Shown here piece by piece: positions 1 through 11,718 of a stretch of DNA of 64,000 nucleotides; the stretch's first letter is position 1, and each line of letters starts with the position of its first letter. The translations under genes and the position numbers were made by a program. Under the pieces are notes generated by a model. The model was not told where the DNA came from. It did not search any database and was given only the letters and a program-made list of their open reading frames with translations. This DNA comes from Doryteuthis pealeii (Eukaryota > Mollusca > Cephalopoda > Myopsida > Loliginidae), in assembly GCA_023376005.1 (NCBI GenBank), contig CM042151.1, positions 73,196,605 through 73,260,604 of the forward strand, written 5' to 3'.

Positions 1-417
1 TTTTCATATAATTCTTTCTCTTTTGTAAACGAAAAAACAAACACTAAACTGTGTGGCATCTATATAAATTCCATTAAAAAAGGGACCAAATACTTAAAAA
101 GGCATTTTTGTTTATAAAATAAAATTAATTAATTGAATATTTAAAAGAAAAAGTCGTTGAATATTTAAAAACACTTCTGTGAACTCGCGGACATTTAGAA
201 GGTAATGAATCGGCCGGCGCCTTCTTCCTTGGGCCTACTTATACTGACGTCACACGTGAGTCGGACTTCAGTGAATAGGCCTGTGTATATCTTAGAGGGC
301 CTTGGCTTATCACCACCCAATTCGAAACAAGTATTGCAGCCCAAATTAAAAACAAAAAATAAGTCTGCACTCAAAAGACAAGCCCAAAATCGGAAAATAG
401 CGCTGAATTGGAAAAGG
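1..417. other. AT-rich sequence without recognised gene
   Basis: I see no gene or repeat here that I can name. The only open frame, starting at 205, has no recognisable domain and runs into the adjacent LTR-like element. The last four bases (AAGG, 414-417) are the left target-site duplication of that element. Confidence 0.5.
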
Positions 418-1168
418 TATAAAAATTAAGTAACGACATGGGGTGAGCAGAAGAGAAAATGCGAGTTTATGACATTAAGGGACGAGAGTACAACGAAATC
501 AAAATGCAACAGGTTTAATATATAAAAGGTACAACAAGAGAAGAAAAGTTCTGATTTAGTTTAGTTCGAACAAGCTTCGCGAGGTTTAATAACTTCTTTT
601 AGAAGCTAGCGGCACCTCCTCGTTTAGGTATAAGCCGTAAGGTTATTATGGGTTTGTTTAAGGTAGTTTTAAGGGTTGCAAAAGTTTATTCTGCTAGCAG
701 CCTATTGACTGCAAAGGTATCAAAGTGTGAAGCTTGTCCGTTGTTGCAAATTATCTCGTCGGCTCCCTCAGTTGTTATCTTGGTGATATTGGTAGGTTTG
801 CTGTCAGCCGTCATGGGTCAGAAAGAGACTGCAATCTCTCATTAGAAGCCGGGTTTGGTAAAATGGTAGAAAGGTCCGTCGTGGGTTTTTCTATCAGAAC
901 CTAGTTCGTAGGGAGAGATAGAGCAAAGCTCTTACCTGTAGTAATAGTAGTCAGAAGGATCCACCAAGGGAAGAGGGACACGTGAGTGCTGGTCCCCGAA
1001 CTGACCCTCAGAAGGGTTACAACTAGAAAGAGAGGGAATTACTAATGGTCAGGGCTATTTATAGAGATCACCACTGACGGTGATGATGATGGGTGCTGCT
1101 GCTACTGTGACAGTCCCCTAGGAGCAAGTTCCGGTGTAGACCGTAGTTGGTAACATAAAATTTCAACA
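418..1168 (-). mobile_element. Solo-LTR-like element, family 1, copy A
   Basis: This 751-bp unit is related to units at 11719-12485 and 22556-23395. It is flanked by an exact 4-bp duplication AAGG (414-417 and 1169-1172). On the plus strand it starts TATAAAAATTA and ends TTTCAACA. Read on the minus strand it has a TATA box (CTATAAATAG near 1056-1067), a consensus 5-prime splice donor (CAG|GTAAGA near 932-940) and an ATTAAA poly(A) signal (514-519) about 100 bp from its far end. That order resembles a U3-R-U5 structure, so I read it as a solo LTR of an absent retrotransposon. The ends are not the usual TG...CA, so a non-autonomous DNA transposon remains possible. It has no coding capacity. Confidence 0.65.
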
Positions 1169-3461
1169 AAGGAAAAAGAAAAATTGTGGATAAAAAAATC
1201 CCACATTTCCTAGTAAGTTTATGACTATAAAAAAACAACAAAAATTGGGGATAAAAAACCCCACATTCCTCAATTAAATCAAAAAGAAAAATAAGAAAGA
1301 TAGGTATGCTCAATTTCTCGCGCCTGCTACTAAGGGGGGATCACATTTCTTCTAAAAATCTTATAAAATAAACTAACTACCCAATTTTAATAAAAACTTT
1401 CGGTATATGAAGTAATAAAAGAAGAAATTTTATTGTAAATAAATGTTTATTAAATTGAAAAGGCTAATTATTTTTTTAGCTAGTTTTTGTTTCGCGTATT
1501 GATCCCCGTACAAATATCTTGGTAATTTTTTTTGTATGAAAATAAATTTTACATTTTTGCAAAGATAATTCAATGACGGAAAAATTATTTTCAATTCATA
1601 AATTTCCGTAATTTATTTATTTTTTGTTTTGTTTTGTTAATAAAGTTTTAACTCAAAGATCTTCTTGACTGTAAAGATTCGTGCATATTCAAATAACTAA
1701 AGAAAAAAAATGTTTGTAGAACCCTAAATTTACATGATTCAAAGTTGTTTTATTTAAAACTTTCAATTTTCTAATTTAAAAAAATATTACGTTTTAAAAG
1801 TAAAATATGGCCGTACTTTTCAAAAGTACGATCTTTCTTTTCATCAAAATTTGTGGGCGTGTATAAATATTTTTGTTTTTCATTTAAATTCTTTATTCAT
1901 TTTCATTTATCGTAAGGTTTAAAAAAAATATATTTTCATAATAATGGTTTTAATTTTTTTTTCTGAAAAAAATTGAAGAATTTTTTTTTTTAATAATTTA
2001 AAACCAGAAAACATCGAATAACATTCAAAGTTGTTTTATTTAAAACTTTCAATTTTCTAAGCTAAAAAATATTACGTTTTAAAAGTAAAATATGGTTTTG
2101 TTCGGGTCGTACTTTTCTTTTCATCAAGATTTGTGGGCTTGTCTAAATATTTTAGTTTTTTATTTGAATTCTTTATTTATTTTCATTTATCGTATGGTTT
2201 AAAAAAAAATATATTTTCATAAAAATGGCATTAATTTTTTTTTTTCTGAAAAATTTGAAGAATTTTTTTTTTACTAATTTAAAACCAGAAAACACCGAAT
2301 AACATAAAATTTTAAAGTTTTACAAAGTTAAACAAAATTATTTAAGGATTTAAATGAAAAACAAGTCCCCCCCTCCCCAAAGCAAATCAAAACGTTACGA
2401 GGCTGGCACCTGCTGCTATTTACGTTTAATATTAAAAAACAAAACAATTCCAAGTTATGTACCATTTTTATTTCAAAAATTATTTTCAATTCATAAATTT
2501 CAGAATTTCCGTAATTCATTTATTTTTTGTTTTGTTTTTTAATAAAGTTTTAACTCAAAGATGTTCTTAGAATTTATCGAGTGAGGGGAAACATGAAATG
2601 ATTGTTTGATTTCTAAAAAAAAAAAAAAGGAATGTAAAGATTCGTGCATATTCAAATAACTAAAGAAAAAATGTTTGTAGAACCCTAAATTTACATGATT
2701 CAAACTTGTTTTAATTAAAACTTTCAATTTTCTAAGCTAAAAAAATATTACATTTTAAAAGTAAAATGAGATTTTCGTCCTGGTTGTACTTTTGTTTTTA
2801 TCAAGATTTGTCTGCGTTTGTATTTTTTGTTTTCATAAAAATCTGTGGGCTAGGCTAATTGGCTGGACTCGAGCGTCAGGCAGTTGATCGTACCAAAAAA
2901 AGTATTATCGATGACGGAACATATGTAACCCCCCACCCCCGAAAAAAACTAAAAAAAAAAATCTAAATCGTTACTAGTACATGTTGGGTAACAGGACGTC
3001 TTAAAATTTGAAATCTCGTAAATAAGAAAAATATATTTATCCGTTTTTTTTTGGTTTTTTTTTCTAAATCGTTAGCTTATTTTCCGGTAATACTTTTTTG
3101 GTACTGCCAAACTGTCACTCGCTCGAGTTCTGCCAATGAAATCAACTTTAGACACGCCCACAATTTTTTATGAAAACAAAATTCTCTTCGTTTAACGAAT
3201 ACAGCCATCGTTTAACCAGTACAGCCAAGACCTACTTAGAAATGAAACAATTATTTTACTTTTAAAACATAATATTTTTTAGCTTAGAAAATTGAAAGTT
3301 TTAAATGAAAAAAAAAATTTAATCATGTAAATTTCTGGTTCTATAGATATTCTTTCTTTAGTTACGGATTTTATTTTATTTACATTTTTATCTATAAATA
3401 AAACGATTCTATATTCTTTTATAAATTTTTATTAACAATTATTTTAATATGACCGAATCTT
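1169..3461. repeat. AT-rich repeat block, left part of large inverted repeat
   Basis: A segment of about 300-350 bp is repeated in direct orientation around 1660-1980, 2010-2340 and 2630-2860. Landmarks are GATTCGTGCATATT, TTTACATGATTCAAA and TACGTTTTAAAAG. From about 3060 the same material appears inverted, starting TAATACTTTTTTGGTAC, and pairs with 7720-8110 on the far side of the Gypsy element. A second end-like sequence (GTACCAAAAAAAGTATTAT, near 2893-2912) suggests two adjacent or tandemly duplicated elements. No protein was recognised. Confidence 0.55.
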
Positions 3462-4015
3462 GTAAAGAAAACGGTCAGATAAGGGTAAAGATAACAGGTA
3501 ATGAACACAACTCAAGGCTTTACAACAAAACAATGCGTTTATCAATCAAGAACATGTAACATACAAAATACAATACGTGAGTTGAGATACAAAGTGTATG
3601 CAATGTTTACAAAGTGTATGCAAGGTTTACAAAGTGTATTGTATAATGGTGTATAATGGTTTGCAAAATAATGCTTTTGCGAAACTTATCTGTCTCTTGT
3701 ATTTGAAGTCTGACTTTTACGAAATCTACGGCTCCCCCATGCTGTTCCAATTCTCCTCGTTCAGCTAACGCCTTTGCTGTCTAAAAAACTACGTCGTTCC
3801 CCGAAGAGCTTCCAGTGGAAAGAGAGTGATTTCAAGGTATCAGCCTCAAAATTGGCGGTCAAACTGAGCCTCGTAACGTGTGCTCTGATTGGTCGCTGAC
3901 AAAGGCCCTTAGCCAATCGCATGAGGTTTCTCATCAGTTTATGGCTAAGACCCCTGAGCTCTGTTGCTATGGTCAAAGGGACGTCACTGTAATTGTTTAA
4001 GATAATATTTCTTAT
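3462..4015. mobile_element. 554-bp insertion with 6-bp target duplication
   Basis: The segment is flanked by AATCTT (3456-3461 and 4016-4021). Related repeat copies show the uninterrupted site: the reverse complements of 7700-7760 and of 2590-2655 run straight through GAATCTTTAC. The insertion is richer in GC than its surroundings, carries CCAAT-type motifs (near 3885-3920) and a short tandem repeat of ACAAAGTGTATG (3587-3640). It has no recognised coding capacity or clear terminal inverted repeat. A solo LTR is possible, but the class is not determined. Confidence 0.5.
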
Positions 4016-4021
4016 AATCTT

Positions 4022-4460
4022 GACATTTAAAAAAAAAATAAAACAATAGTTTCATGCTCACCCGAATTTTTTAGCTTTTTTTTTAGGAAAATAAACTTGT
4101 TTTTCATTTGAATTCTTTATTCATTTTCAGGTTTTAAAATATTTTTATTTTCATAAAATCCGTTTTTTATTTTATTTTTCTGAAAAAAAGAAAAAATTGA
4201 ATTACATAAAATTTTTAAGTTTTACAAAGTTAAACAAAATTATTTAAGGATTTAAATGAAAAACAAGTTCCCCCCACCCCCAAAGCATATCAAAACATGC
4301 TACTAGGCTGACACCTGCTGCTAATTTGTAGGCAGCGTTCGTTAATTTAAGAAATTATGAAAATTTCGGTATTTACGTTTAATATTAAAAAAAAAAACAA
4401 TTCCGAGTTATGTACCATTTCTACTTCAAAAATTATTTTCAATATTTTTTGATAAAATAT
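4022..4460. repeat. Continuation of inverted-repeat block
   Basis: AT-rich sequence resembling 2150-2560, including the shared segment around GTTTTACAAAGTTAAAC and the following AAATGAAAAACAAGT. It is the host DNA of the Gypsy element. Its last bases, AATAT (4456-4460), form the left target-site duplication. No gene is seen. Confidence 0.5.
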
Positions 4461-4634
4461 TGTAGTGTCCTAACATCTCGACCTGGCGAGATTAGGGAAA
4501 TCTCAATAGGGCAAGATCACGAAAATAGGGACGGCACTACATCCGTGAACGTACAGCCATATGGACCTCGAGTGTAAATATTCCCGTAATAAAACCTGTT
4601 TATAAAACGTTAAACCTGGGTTAACCTCACTACA
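4461..4634 (+). repeat. 5-prime LTR of the Gypsy element
   Basis: A 174-bp repeat starting TGTAGTG and ending CACTACA, which are perfect 7-bp inverted termini. It contains AATAAA (near 4589-4594) as the likely poly(A) signal. It is repeated at 7320-7494 with about 97-98 percent identity. Confidence 0.92.
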
Positions 4635-4636
4635 AC

Positions 4637-4652
4637 TGGCGACGAATGAGAG
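4637..4652 (+). promoter_or_regulatory. Primer-binding site of the Gypsy element
   Basis: TGGCGACGAATGAGAG lies two bases after the 5-prime LTR. TGG is complementary to the CCA tail of a tRNA. TGGCGACGA is the pattern known for elements primed by tRNA-Ser, so tRNA-Ser is my inference. Matching against host tRNA 3-prime ends would settle it. Confidence 0.7.
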
Positions 4653-4934
4653 AACCACAATTCGGACAAACAAGGGCAGAAATTACCAAAGAAAAATCCT
4701 TTTAGGAAATTTTTAAACAAAAGGAAAAAGCGGCCGTTAGACTACACCGTTAGCCTACCACGTGGAGACAAAAAAAAGTACATTCAAGTAAGTGCTAAAT
4801 TCCTGCCTACGCTAAAAGTTTAATAACTGAAATTAAACAACTAAAGCACAGGAATAAAATCATTTATTACTTTATTTTAAACTTTTGTCGTTGAAATTTT
4901 TGTTCGTTGTCGAATTTTAAAAAAATAAAAAAAA

Positions 4935-5700
4935 ATGTCTAAAATCATTCCATTGGGAGGATTAGAAGCACCATCACATCTTAACACGATTGGCGAACCA
5001 GAGACACTACACAGAAGATATGAGGATTGGAAATTAGATCTAGAAATCTATATCACAGCAACAGGTGTGTGTAACGCCGAACAAAAAAGAGGAGTTTTAC
5101 TCGTAACAGGAGGACCAGGCGTTCGTGAAATTTGGCGAAATTTTACGGAACAGGAAAAGAGGGAACAGGAGGCAGCAAGTTCTGGCACAAACAAAAGGGA
5201 CGCATACGAAGTGGCTATTAGTTTGTTTGACAAACATTTCTCCCTTAAAGAAAATATACCAAAAGCTCGCACTAATTTTTTTTAATAGAACCGAAAACTG
5301 GAGAGACGGTGAACAATTTTGTTACCCGCCTAAAAGTACTGGTCAAGCCATGCAACTTTAAAGAAAATGCCGATAACTTCGTCAGAGACAAAGTTCTCCT
5401 CCATATCAAGGATAAAGATTTAAAAGCCAGACTATTTAGAGAAGGAAACGGTCTGACACTGGAAAGACTTATGGAAATAATTGGGACATACCACGAAAAG
5501 GATGCACTAATCTTAGAACCAAAGTCGAACATAAACCAGGTATCCAGCAAGGAGTCGAAGAAAAACTTCAGAACGACCCCTTTGTTACAAGTGTGGAGCG
5601 CAAGGTCATATTGGACAGGAATGCATTAAAAACAAGAACCACAAATGTAGTCATTGCGGAAAAAAGGGCACCTAGATGATCTCTGTTTCCATAAAAGGAA
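4935..5700 (+). pseudogene. Gypsy gag remnant with two zinc knuckles (frameshifted)
   Basis: Gag forms the particle and packages the RNA. The first open segment (4935-5285, 116 residues) starts at the first ATG after the primer-binding site. Coding similarity continues in another frame at 5309-5580. Two CX2CX4HX4C zinc knuckles can be recognised at about 5583-5624 and 5646-5695. Each spans or abuts a change of frame, so the protein is broken at least twice. The composition, charged and helical before the knuckles, fits a Ty3/Gypsy Gag. No intact product is expected. Confidence 0.75.
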
Positions 5701-6860
5701 ACCCGTAGAAAAAAGAAGCCATCATTACAACAGAGGTGGAAGACACAGCCCAAGCAGCAGTGGGTCATTCAAAGGTCAAAGAAAAGAAACCCAACGTAGC
5801 GTGGAGGAAAGGGAAGACAATACCTCAGATGATATATATTTATTCAAGCTTTCGAAAGCAGAAGATATCATAGAATTGTCTGTTAATGAGACAAGTGTAT
5901 CCTTTGTGATAGACTCAGGAGCTCATCACAACACGTTTTCACTGAAGGACTTCCAAAACCTAAAAAAGGCCAGACCCGAGATTAAACTTCAGCATGCAAC
6001 CATACAGCTATATCCTTATGCCAGTAAGGAATCTCTGAAAGTTTTGGGAAAAACCACACTGAAAGTGCAGGTACCAAACACGGGACGATCTATCACTGCT
6101 TCATTTTATGTCATCCCTCAAGCACAGGCATCACTTCTTAGTGGTAGAACAAGTAAAGCCCTAGGAATTTTAAAAATTGAAATAAATGCCGACATCGTGC
6201 AGAAATCCAAAACGGATTCAAACAAAGCTGATCCCTTGAGCCGGCAGCTAATTAACGAGGCTGACCCAGCGGAAGAAAAAGAACTATCCCGCCGAGAAGT
6301 GAAAGAAACTTCAAAGGATAACCCTAAATCATACTCATGTCAGATAGGAGGAAAAAACGCCCCACCTGAAGAATTACAGAGTACGCAACTACCAGATAAA
6401 CCCTGGAACTATGTTGGGATAGAACTACTGACTGTCTCGGAAGGAAACCATCTCCTTGTCATTATGGACTACTACTCCAGATGGCCAGAGGTAGCATATA
6501 TACAATAGATAAATGCTAAAAATATAATAAATAGCCTGGAATTAGCGTTCAAAACACATGGGTACCCAAAATACCTGAGAATTAACAATGGACAACCCAT
6601 TGTATCCAGAGAAATACAGGAATACCTAACCATTCATGGTATTATCCAAATAAAAGGGATACCATACTGGCCTCAATCAAATAAAGAGGTAGAACAGTTC
6701 AACAGAAAAATCTTAAAAGCAATTAAAATTGCTAAAGTAAGGAAAAAGAGCTGGAAGGAGGAAATAAAGAGATTCCTATTAAAGTACCGCAGTACCCCTC
6801 ATACGGTAACAGGAGTGTCCCCAGCCAAACTACTAACAACCCGATGTTATAGAAGCATCT
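5654..6860 (+). pseudogene. Gypsy pol remnant: protease and integrase, RT lost
   Basis: The frame 5654-6508 carries an aspartic-protease active site of DSGA type (about 5912-5923). Shortly after the protease domain it jumps, around 6168-6200, to a NKADPLSR-like motif that in intact relatives lies at the end of RNase H. The reverse transcriptase is therefore deleted in frame. An integrase core follows, with MDYYSRWPEV at about 6463-6492. A TAG at 6506 interrupts it, and homology continues to about 6860 with an altered catalytic region (NNGQP where SDNG is usual). It is non-functional; the deletion distinguishes it from simple decay. Confidence 0.78.
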
Positions 6861-7305
6861 ACTCTACATGAAAAGACACATGACAGAAATGCCCTCCACA
6901 AATAGGAGCGTAAAATAATTGAATCCAAAGGAGAATACCCAAAGACCAGATTAAAAATAAATTTAAAAAAAAAAATTAAAAAAAACATTTTTTTTACAAA
7001 TTTTAATTTTATTTAAAAAAATGGAATTAAAAAGGAGACAGTGCTGTGAAAGAACCTGCATAAATAAAAAAAAAAAATAAAAAAGAGAGAGAGAAATGCA
7101 GCTAAAGTGAAAAGTTGGTTACACACCTCATGATGCTGACAACCACAGTGTGCCAGCCACTGATCAGTCTCCCACTACCATTCTTCTACAATTACACCAA
7201 ACCCAAACACGGACGAATTACCCAGAGTTAGACAAGCACCAGCTTGACAGAAAGACTTTGTCATGTCCGGAATAACTTTTTAATCAAAAGAGGAAAACGA
7301 AAAAA

Positions 7306-7319
7306 TAACTGGGGGAAGA
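7306..7319 (+). promoter_or_regulatory. Polypurine tract of the Gypsy element
   Basis: A purine-rich stretch (ACTGGGGGAAGA) directly precedes the 3-prime LTR, where plus-strand DNA synthesis would be primed. Its position next to the LTR start supports the boundary call. Confidence 0.7.
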
Positions 7320-7494
7320 TGTAGTGTCCTAACATCTCAACCTGGCGAGATTAGGGGAAATCTCAATAGGGCGAGATCACGAAAATAGGGACGGCACTAC
7401 ATCCGTGAACGTACAGCCACATGGACCTCGAGTGTAAATATTCCCGTAATAAAACCTGTTTATAAAACGTTAAACCTGAGTTAACCTCACTACA
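7320..7494 (+). repeat. 3-prime LTR of the Gypsy element
   Basis: A 175-bp partner of 4461-4634, with the same TGTAGTG and CACTACA termini. It is followed at once by AATAT, the target duplication. Confidence 0.92.
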
Positions 7495-7499
7495 AATAT

Positions 7500-8110
7500 C
7501 ATAATGAAATCTCATAATTTCTAGCTAGTTGTATCATTAGTTGACTTTTTGAAGAATTTATGTGATTTCTCTTATTGACTGCGTTTATAGAAGTAGAAAT
7601 TTCCGTAATCTATTTCTTATTTGTTTTGTTTTTTTTAAAATAAAGTTTTAACTCAAAGATCTTCTTAAAATTTATCGAGTGAAGGGAAATGATTGTTTGA
7701 TTTCTAAAAAAAAAAAAAAAAAAAGTAAAGATTCGTGCATATTAAAATAATTGTTAATAAAAATTTATATAAGAATATAGAATCGTTTTATTTATAAATA
7801 AAAATGTAAATAATATAAAATCTGTAACTAAAAAAAAATATATGTAGAACCAGAAATTTACATGATTCAAAATTGTTGTTTTTTTATTTCAATTTTCTAA
7901 GCTAAAAAATATTATGTTTTAAAAGTAAAATAATTGTTTCATTTCTAAGTAGGTCTTGGCTGGTTAAACGATGGCTGTACTCGTCAAACGAAGAGAATTT
8001 TGTTTTCATAAAAATTTGAGGGCGTGTCTAAAGCTGATGTCATTGGCAGAACTCGAGCGAGTGACAGTTTAGCAGTACCAAAAAAGTATTACCCGCTTAT
8101 TTTATAAGGA
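7500..8110. repeat. Right arm of the 1.3-8.85 kb inverted repeat
   Basis: 7720-8110 is the reverse complement, with divergence, of about 3060-3460. Shared landmarks include GTCTTGGCTG, AACTCGAGCGAGTGACAG and the end GTACCAAAAAAGTATTAC. The outer part also echoes 2560-2830 in direct orientation. A further inverted match (ATGCTCAATT near 1307-1316 with AATTGAGCAT near 8825-8834) suggests the palindrome extends outward. No coding sequence was recognised. Confidence 0.6.
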
Positions 8111-9470
8111 ATTTTATATCAAAAGTTCCTTTTTTTCTTTTTCTTTTTTTGGGGTGGGGGTGGTGGGTGGTAATTTATTAAATGTAAAATAGATACTTTT
8201 GTTTAGTGTATAGCAAAATCGTATTTATTTAATTAAAGAAAATATTGTATAAAAAATATTTAGCTAAAAATAATGACATAATAATAATATAGTACAGTCT
8301 TTATTTAAAAAAATATTGAAAATAATGTTTGAATTAAAAATTGTCGTCATTTTTATTAATGGAAGTATGTAGGAGACATAATATTCTATTCTTTTTTTTT
8401 TTTTTTGAAAACTGTTGTTGCTGCTGTTGCTGTGAATAATTTCAAGTAAGTTCAAATCCGTGACACCTGTAGAGGTCAAACAGTGTTTATTTGACGAAAT
8501 TTATCATTTTTGAAATCAACAATAAAAAGAATTTAAAAAATTATCACATGGATGATCCTCCATAGAAAATTACTTGGGTCTAATTGTTTGTGTCAAGATG
8601 CGATAACTATGTCAACAAAGATTAAGAATTTACGGCAGTTTAATTTAAAATGCAAAAAATTAGGTTTTATGTAACAGAAATTTCTTTTTCTTTTTTTTAA
8701 ACACATAAACTTGGAATTGTTCTTTATATTAAACCTAAAAGAAAACATTAAAAAGTTAATTTTCCATTTTTTATTGACGTTTTAAAATATTTTTGACAAT
8801 TTCCACAAGTATGAAAAGTTCGCGAATTGAGCATACCTAAAGAAAGAAAATAAAAACTCAATCCCTAGTTAGTTTATTACTATAAAAAGCAAAAAATTAA
8901 GATTTGAGGAAAACAAAACAACAACAAAATTTTAAACCAAAATTTTAAGCCCTAGTCAAAAAATTCACAGAAAAAGAATTATAAAAAAAAGAAAAAAAAA
9001 AAAAAAGAAAAGAAAAACAAAAAGAAAAGAAAAAAAAAGAAATGTACGGAAATTAAAAACACTTGTCTTTTTCAAAAGGAGTGAAAATGACACAACTTTT
9101 TAGCCTCAAGCCTTAAAGAAGAAATAACTAAAAATACAAAATTTATATAAGGAAAAACGAATGTAAAATAATTCAAATTCTAGCCTTTATAATCAACTTA
9201 TGACGTCAAAGGAAAGGAAATTACACGAAAATAAACTTTAAGTTTAAAATGATCCCAACCTGACAATTTTCTACCCTTAAGAAAATGAATACTTCAAGGC
9301 AAGAAGCCTGGTCAAAACTAACTGTAGAAAAAAAAAAAAAAAAAACTCACTGAAAGAAAAAAATATACTGCGGATCAATATTTTCATTTCAGCCCCGCTA
9401 AAAAGAATAAAAAAAAAAAAAATACATCGCCATTGAAACCTCAAATTCGTTTGGAGGGAAGGTGTTGGAA
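8111..9470. other. AT-rich, A-tract-rich sequence without gene
   Basis: Long A and T runs and an A/G-rich stretch (8970-9045) dominate. A short impure CTG/TTG run lies at 8407-8435. I found no supported gene. Confidence 0.5.
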
Positions 9471-9493
9471 ATTTATTATTATTATTTCACCGG

Positions 9494-9496
<3 letters not shown>

Positions 9497-9536
<40 letters not shown>
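9497..9536 (+). repeat. (CAG)n microsatellite
   Basis: About 13 uninterrupted CAG units. They precede a CCCTTAGGG segment and an ACATAAAAGC TATA-like motif (9560-9569). Family-1 solo LTRs also carry CAG/CTG runs near a TATA box, so this may be part of a related regulatory segment, but I could not define element ends. Confidence 0.9.
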
Positions 9537-9537
<1 letters not shown>

Positions 9538-9539
9538 CC

Positions 9540-10260
9540 CTTAGGGTCACGTGGGGACACATAAAAGCAAGCATCTAGCCTTCCTCGCTCTCTTTTCTTC
9601 TACCCCAGCTAGGGACAATGTGACCTGCTAGAATTCGACTAAGCCCACGACGGCTAAATTCTCGTCTTCCTCGCCTCCACCTCGTAGGCTTAAGACTAGC
9701 GCCGCCGATGAAGTCTTCTACTTGCACACCTAGGAGTTAGTGCGATATTTACCACGTACCCCACGTGTACGGATTAGGCAAAAGGTCCTATTAATGTGGG
9801 ACCACCCACAAACCGTGACTAATGTGTGGTGGGTGCAAAAATTGCGTTGATCCCGTCGGGATTCCCCCTTCAATGAGGGTGCCGCAGGCGCTGGGCAATA
9901 AACCCAGCCCTACCCCTTAAAATCAAGGGGGCAAATATTGCCTGTGGGGATAACTCCCTTGTGTTTGGCAAACAACTGCTGTTATCATCATTCGGATGAA
10001 TAGGCTACCAAGAACTTTGTTACAAGAGGAATTCGAGAAGAAGGTTCCCGAGTCCGAAAAGAAGGTTCCCGAGTCCAAGAAATACCGGAGGGCATATCGG
10101 CCGAAACGTTGTACAGATAACAATAAAGATGAGGACAGTAGTCCGAATAACGCAAATAATACTAATCATCAAGCCTCATCTCAAACATTCAGAGAAATAA
10201 AACATTACAATTCTTGTCGCCCCACAGGCTTGCTCATATCTACCTTTTTTTCTTGTTAAA
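9540..10260 (+). repeat. Unclassified segment ending in a GAAACGTTGTA repeat module
   Basis: A GC-richer segment with no recognised protein. Its part from about 10005 to 10225 belongs to a small repeat family that includes CCGAAACGTTGTA followed by GATAACAATAAAGATGAGGA. Relatives lie at 14980-15130 (minus) and 37340-37500 (plus). This copy has a local direct duplication of GAAGGTTCCCGAGTCC (near 10039-10076). Modules of this kind are known near the ends of Penelope-like and other non-LTR elements, so I suspect a truncated retroelement end. Confidence 0.4.
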
Positions 10261-11718
10261 GATGTTGTTATTGGAGTAATTATTTGATAACCACCAATTT
10301 TACCCTGTGAAATTTAACCCCCCCCCTATATTTAACACAATGAAACTTGCTGAAAATTTAATATTTTCTTGAAAATTTTTTTTTCCATTCGAAAGAAAAA
10401 ACATTAAACAAACTCCTGATGATTTTTAAAAAAATTCAGCTTACGGAAATAATGAAGATTATGATTGAAAAACAATGTTTTCATTTTTGCACTGTTAAAT
10501 CAGCTGAAATTTAACGTAGCTAAAAACAAGTTACGATAAGAGGTTGTTTTTTAAATTCTATGAAAAATCAATTAATAGTCTGATTTTCACGAAGATTTCC
10601 ATAAATGTTTACCTTTGGATGTAAATATATCTGAAATAGTTTTTTCCTAAAAAATATTTCCCCTAATATATAGGGGAAATATTTTTTACGAGGTCTATCC
10701 CTCCTATTTTATTTTATGAGATAAAAAAAATGACCCGTCAGAAAACGTTTTTACTTTTTTTCTATAAAGATAAGAGTCTGAATAACTATATCAAAGAAAT
10801 TGTATAACATACAACGCAGTATTTTTTAAAGGAAAATTAATGAAATCGGAAATAAAAAGTGCAAAAAATGTCATAATATTAATATTTGAAAACTTTTTTT
10901 GCTTTTTTAATTGGTATGTACTATATTCTATCAAATTGTCAAAAAAAAAAAAATTTTTTAAGAAATTAATTTTTAAGAGATTTTCAATCTTTTTGTGTGC
11001 TTAAATATTTTTTTTTTTCTGCGTGAAATAAATTAAATAATTTTTTTTTCTGCGTGAAAAAATCGAATTTTTCACGGATATTTAAATATATGAATTTTAG
11101 AATTCAGGTAAACTAAAAATTGGCCTGATCCACGCTATATTAATATTTTTAAAAGAATTTGTAATTTTTATTGTTGAATAGTAATGTGTGATTTTTAGAA
11201 TATACAGAAGAGCAAAACTGACATATTTGTTTTGTTTTTATATAAAGAGACGAGACGCTTCTCAGTAACTTTTTTTTTTCTAGCGTAAAAAATATTTTTC
11301 AACTTTTTCAACCTATTAGAATAAAAAGTAAGTACATATAGATTATTTTATCAGTTTTTCTCTTAGACAAACTATTCAAATTTTATCAGTTTTTCTCTTA
11401 GACAAACTATTCAAATTTTCATTTCATTTCATTTTCGATATTAAAATTAATACCAAAACCGAAGACATTTTTTTAAAAGTCAATTTCACTGTGAAATATT
11501 AATATTACATTTTTTCAAGTTTTTATTCATTTCAATAGTAAATTTTAATATTAAAGTTTTTAAAGATTTTATTCATTTTAATAGTAAAATTTGGCTAAAA
11601 AAAGTATGTCCGTTACAACCAGCCATATGTAGATGTATAATCGTAAGAGGATAATAATATGTAATTTTTTCTGTCTAAATTGTGGCCTAAAAATTACCCT
11701 TTCGCATCTAATACGGAT
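10261..11718. other. AT-rich region with small hairpin and 35-bp duplication
   Basis: No gene is recognised. It contains a perfect 16-bp-arm hairpin (10649-10664 with 10672-10687) built on AATATTTCCCCT. It also has a tandem duplication of about 35 bp (11346-11415) containing TCAGTTTTTCTCTTAGAC. Confidence 0.55.

Larger units (their letters stand above)
4461..7494 (+). mobile_element. Internally deleted Ty3/Gypsy LTR retrotransposon
   Basis: A 3,034-bp element bounded by two LTRs and an exact 5-bp target duplication AATAT (4456-4460 and 7495-7499). The order is 5-prime LTR, primer-binding site, gag with zinc knuckles, aspartic protease, a short end-of-RNase-H segment, integrase, polypurine tract and 3-prime LTR. 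Reverse transcriptase and most of RNase H are missing, and the remaining frames carry frameshifts and stops, so it cannot be autonomous. The integrase resembles the Mag/C-clade type of Ty3/Gypsy elements. The two LTRs differ by about four substitutions and one indel, so insertion was fairly recent in evolutionary terms. Confidence 0.9.

Noticed and set aside
10649..10687. Rho-independent-type terminator hairpin
   Set aside because: The window is eukaryotic and no gene adjoins the hairpin; it is better read as a small palindrome.
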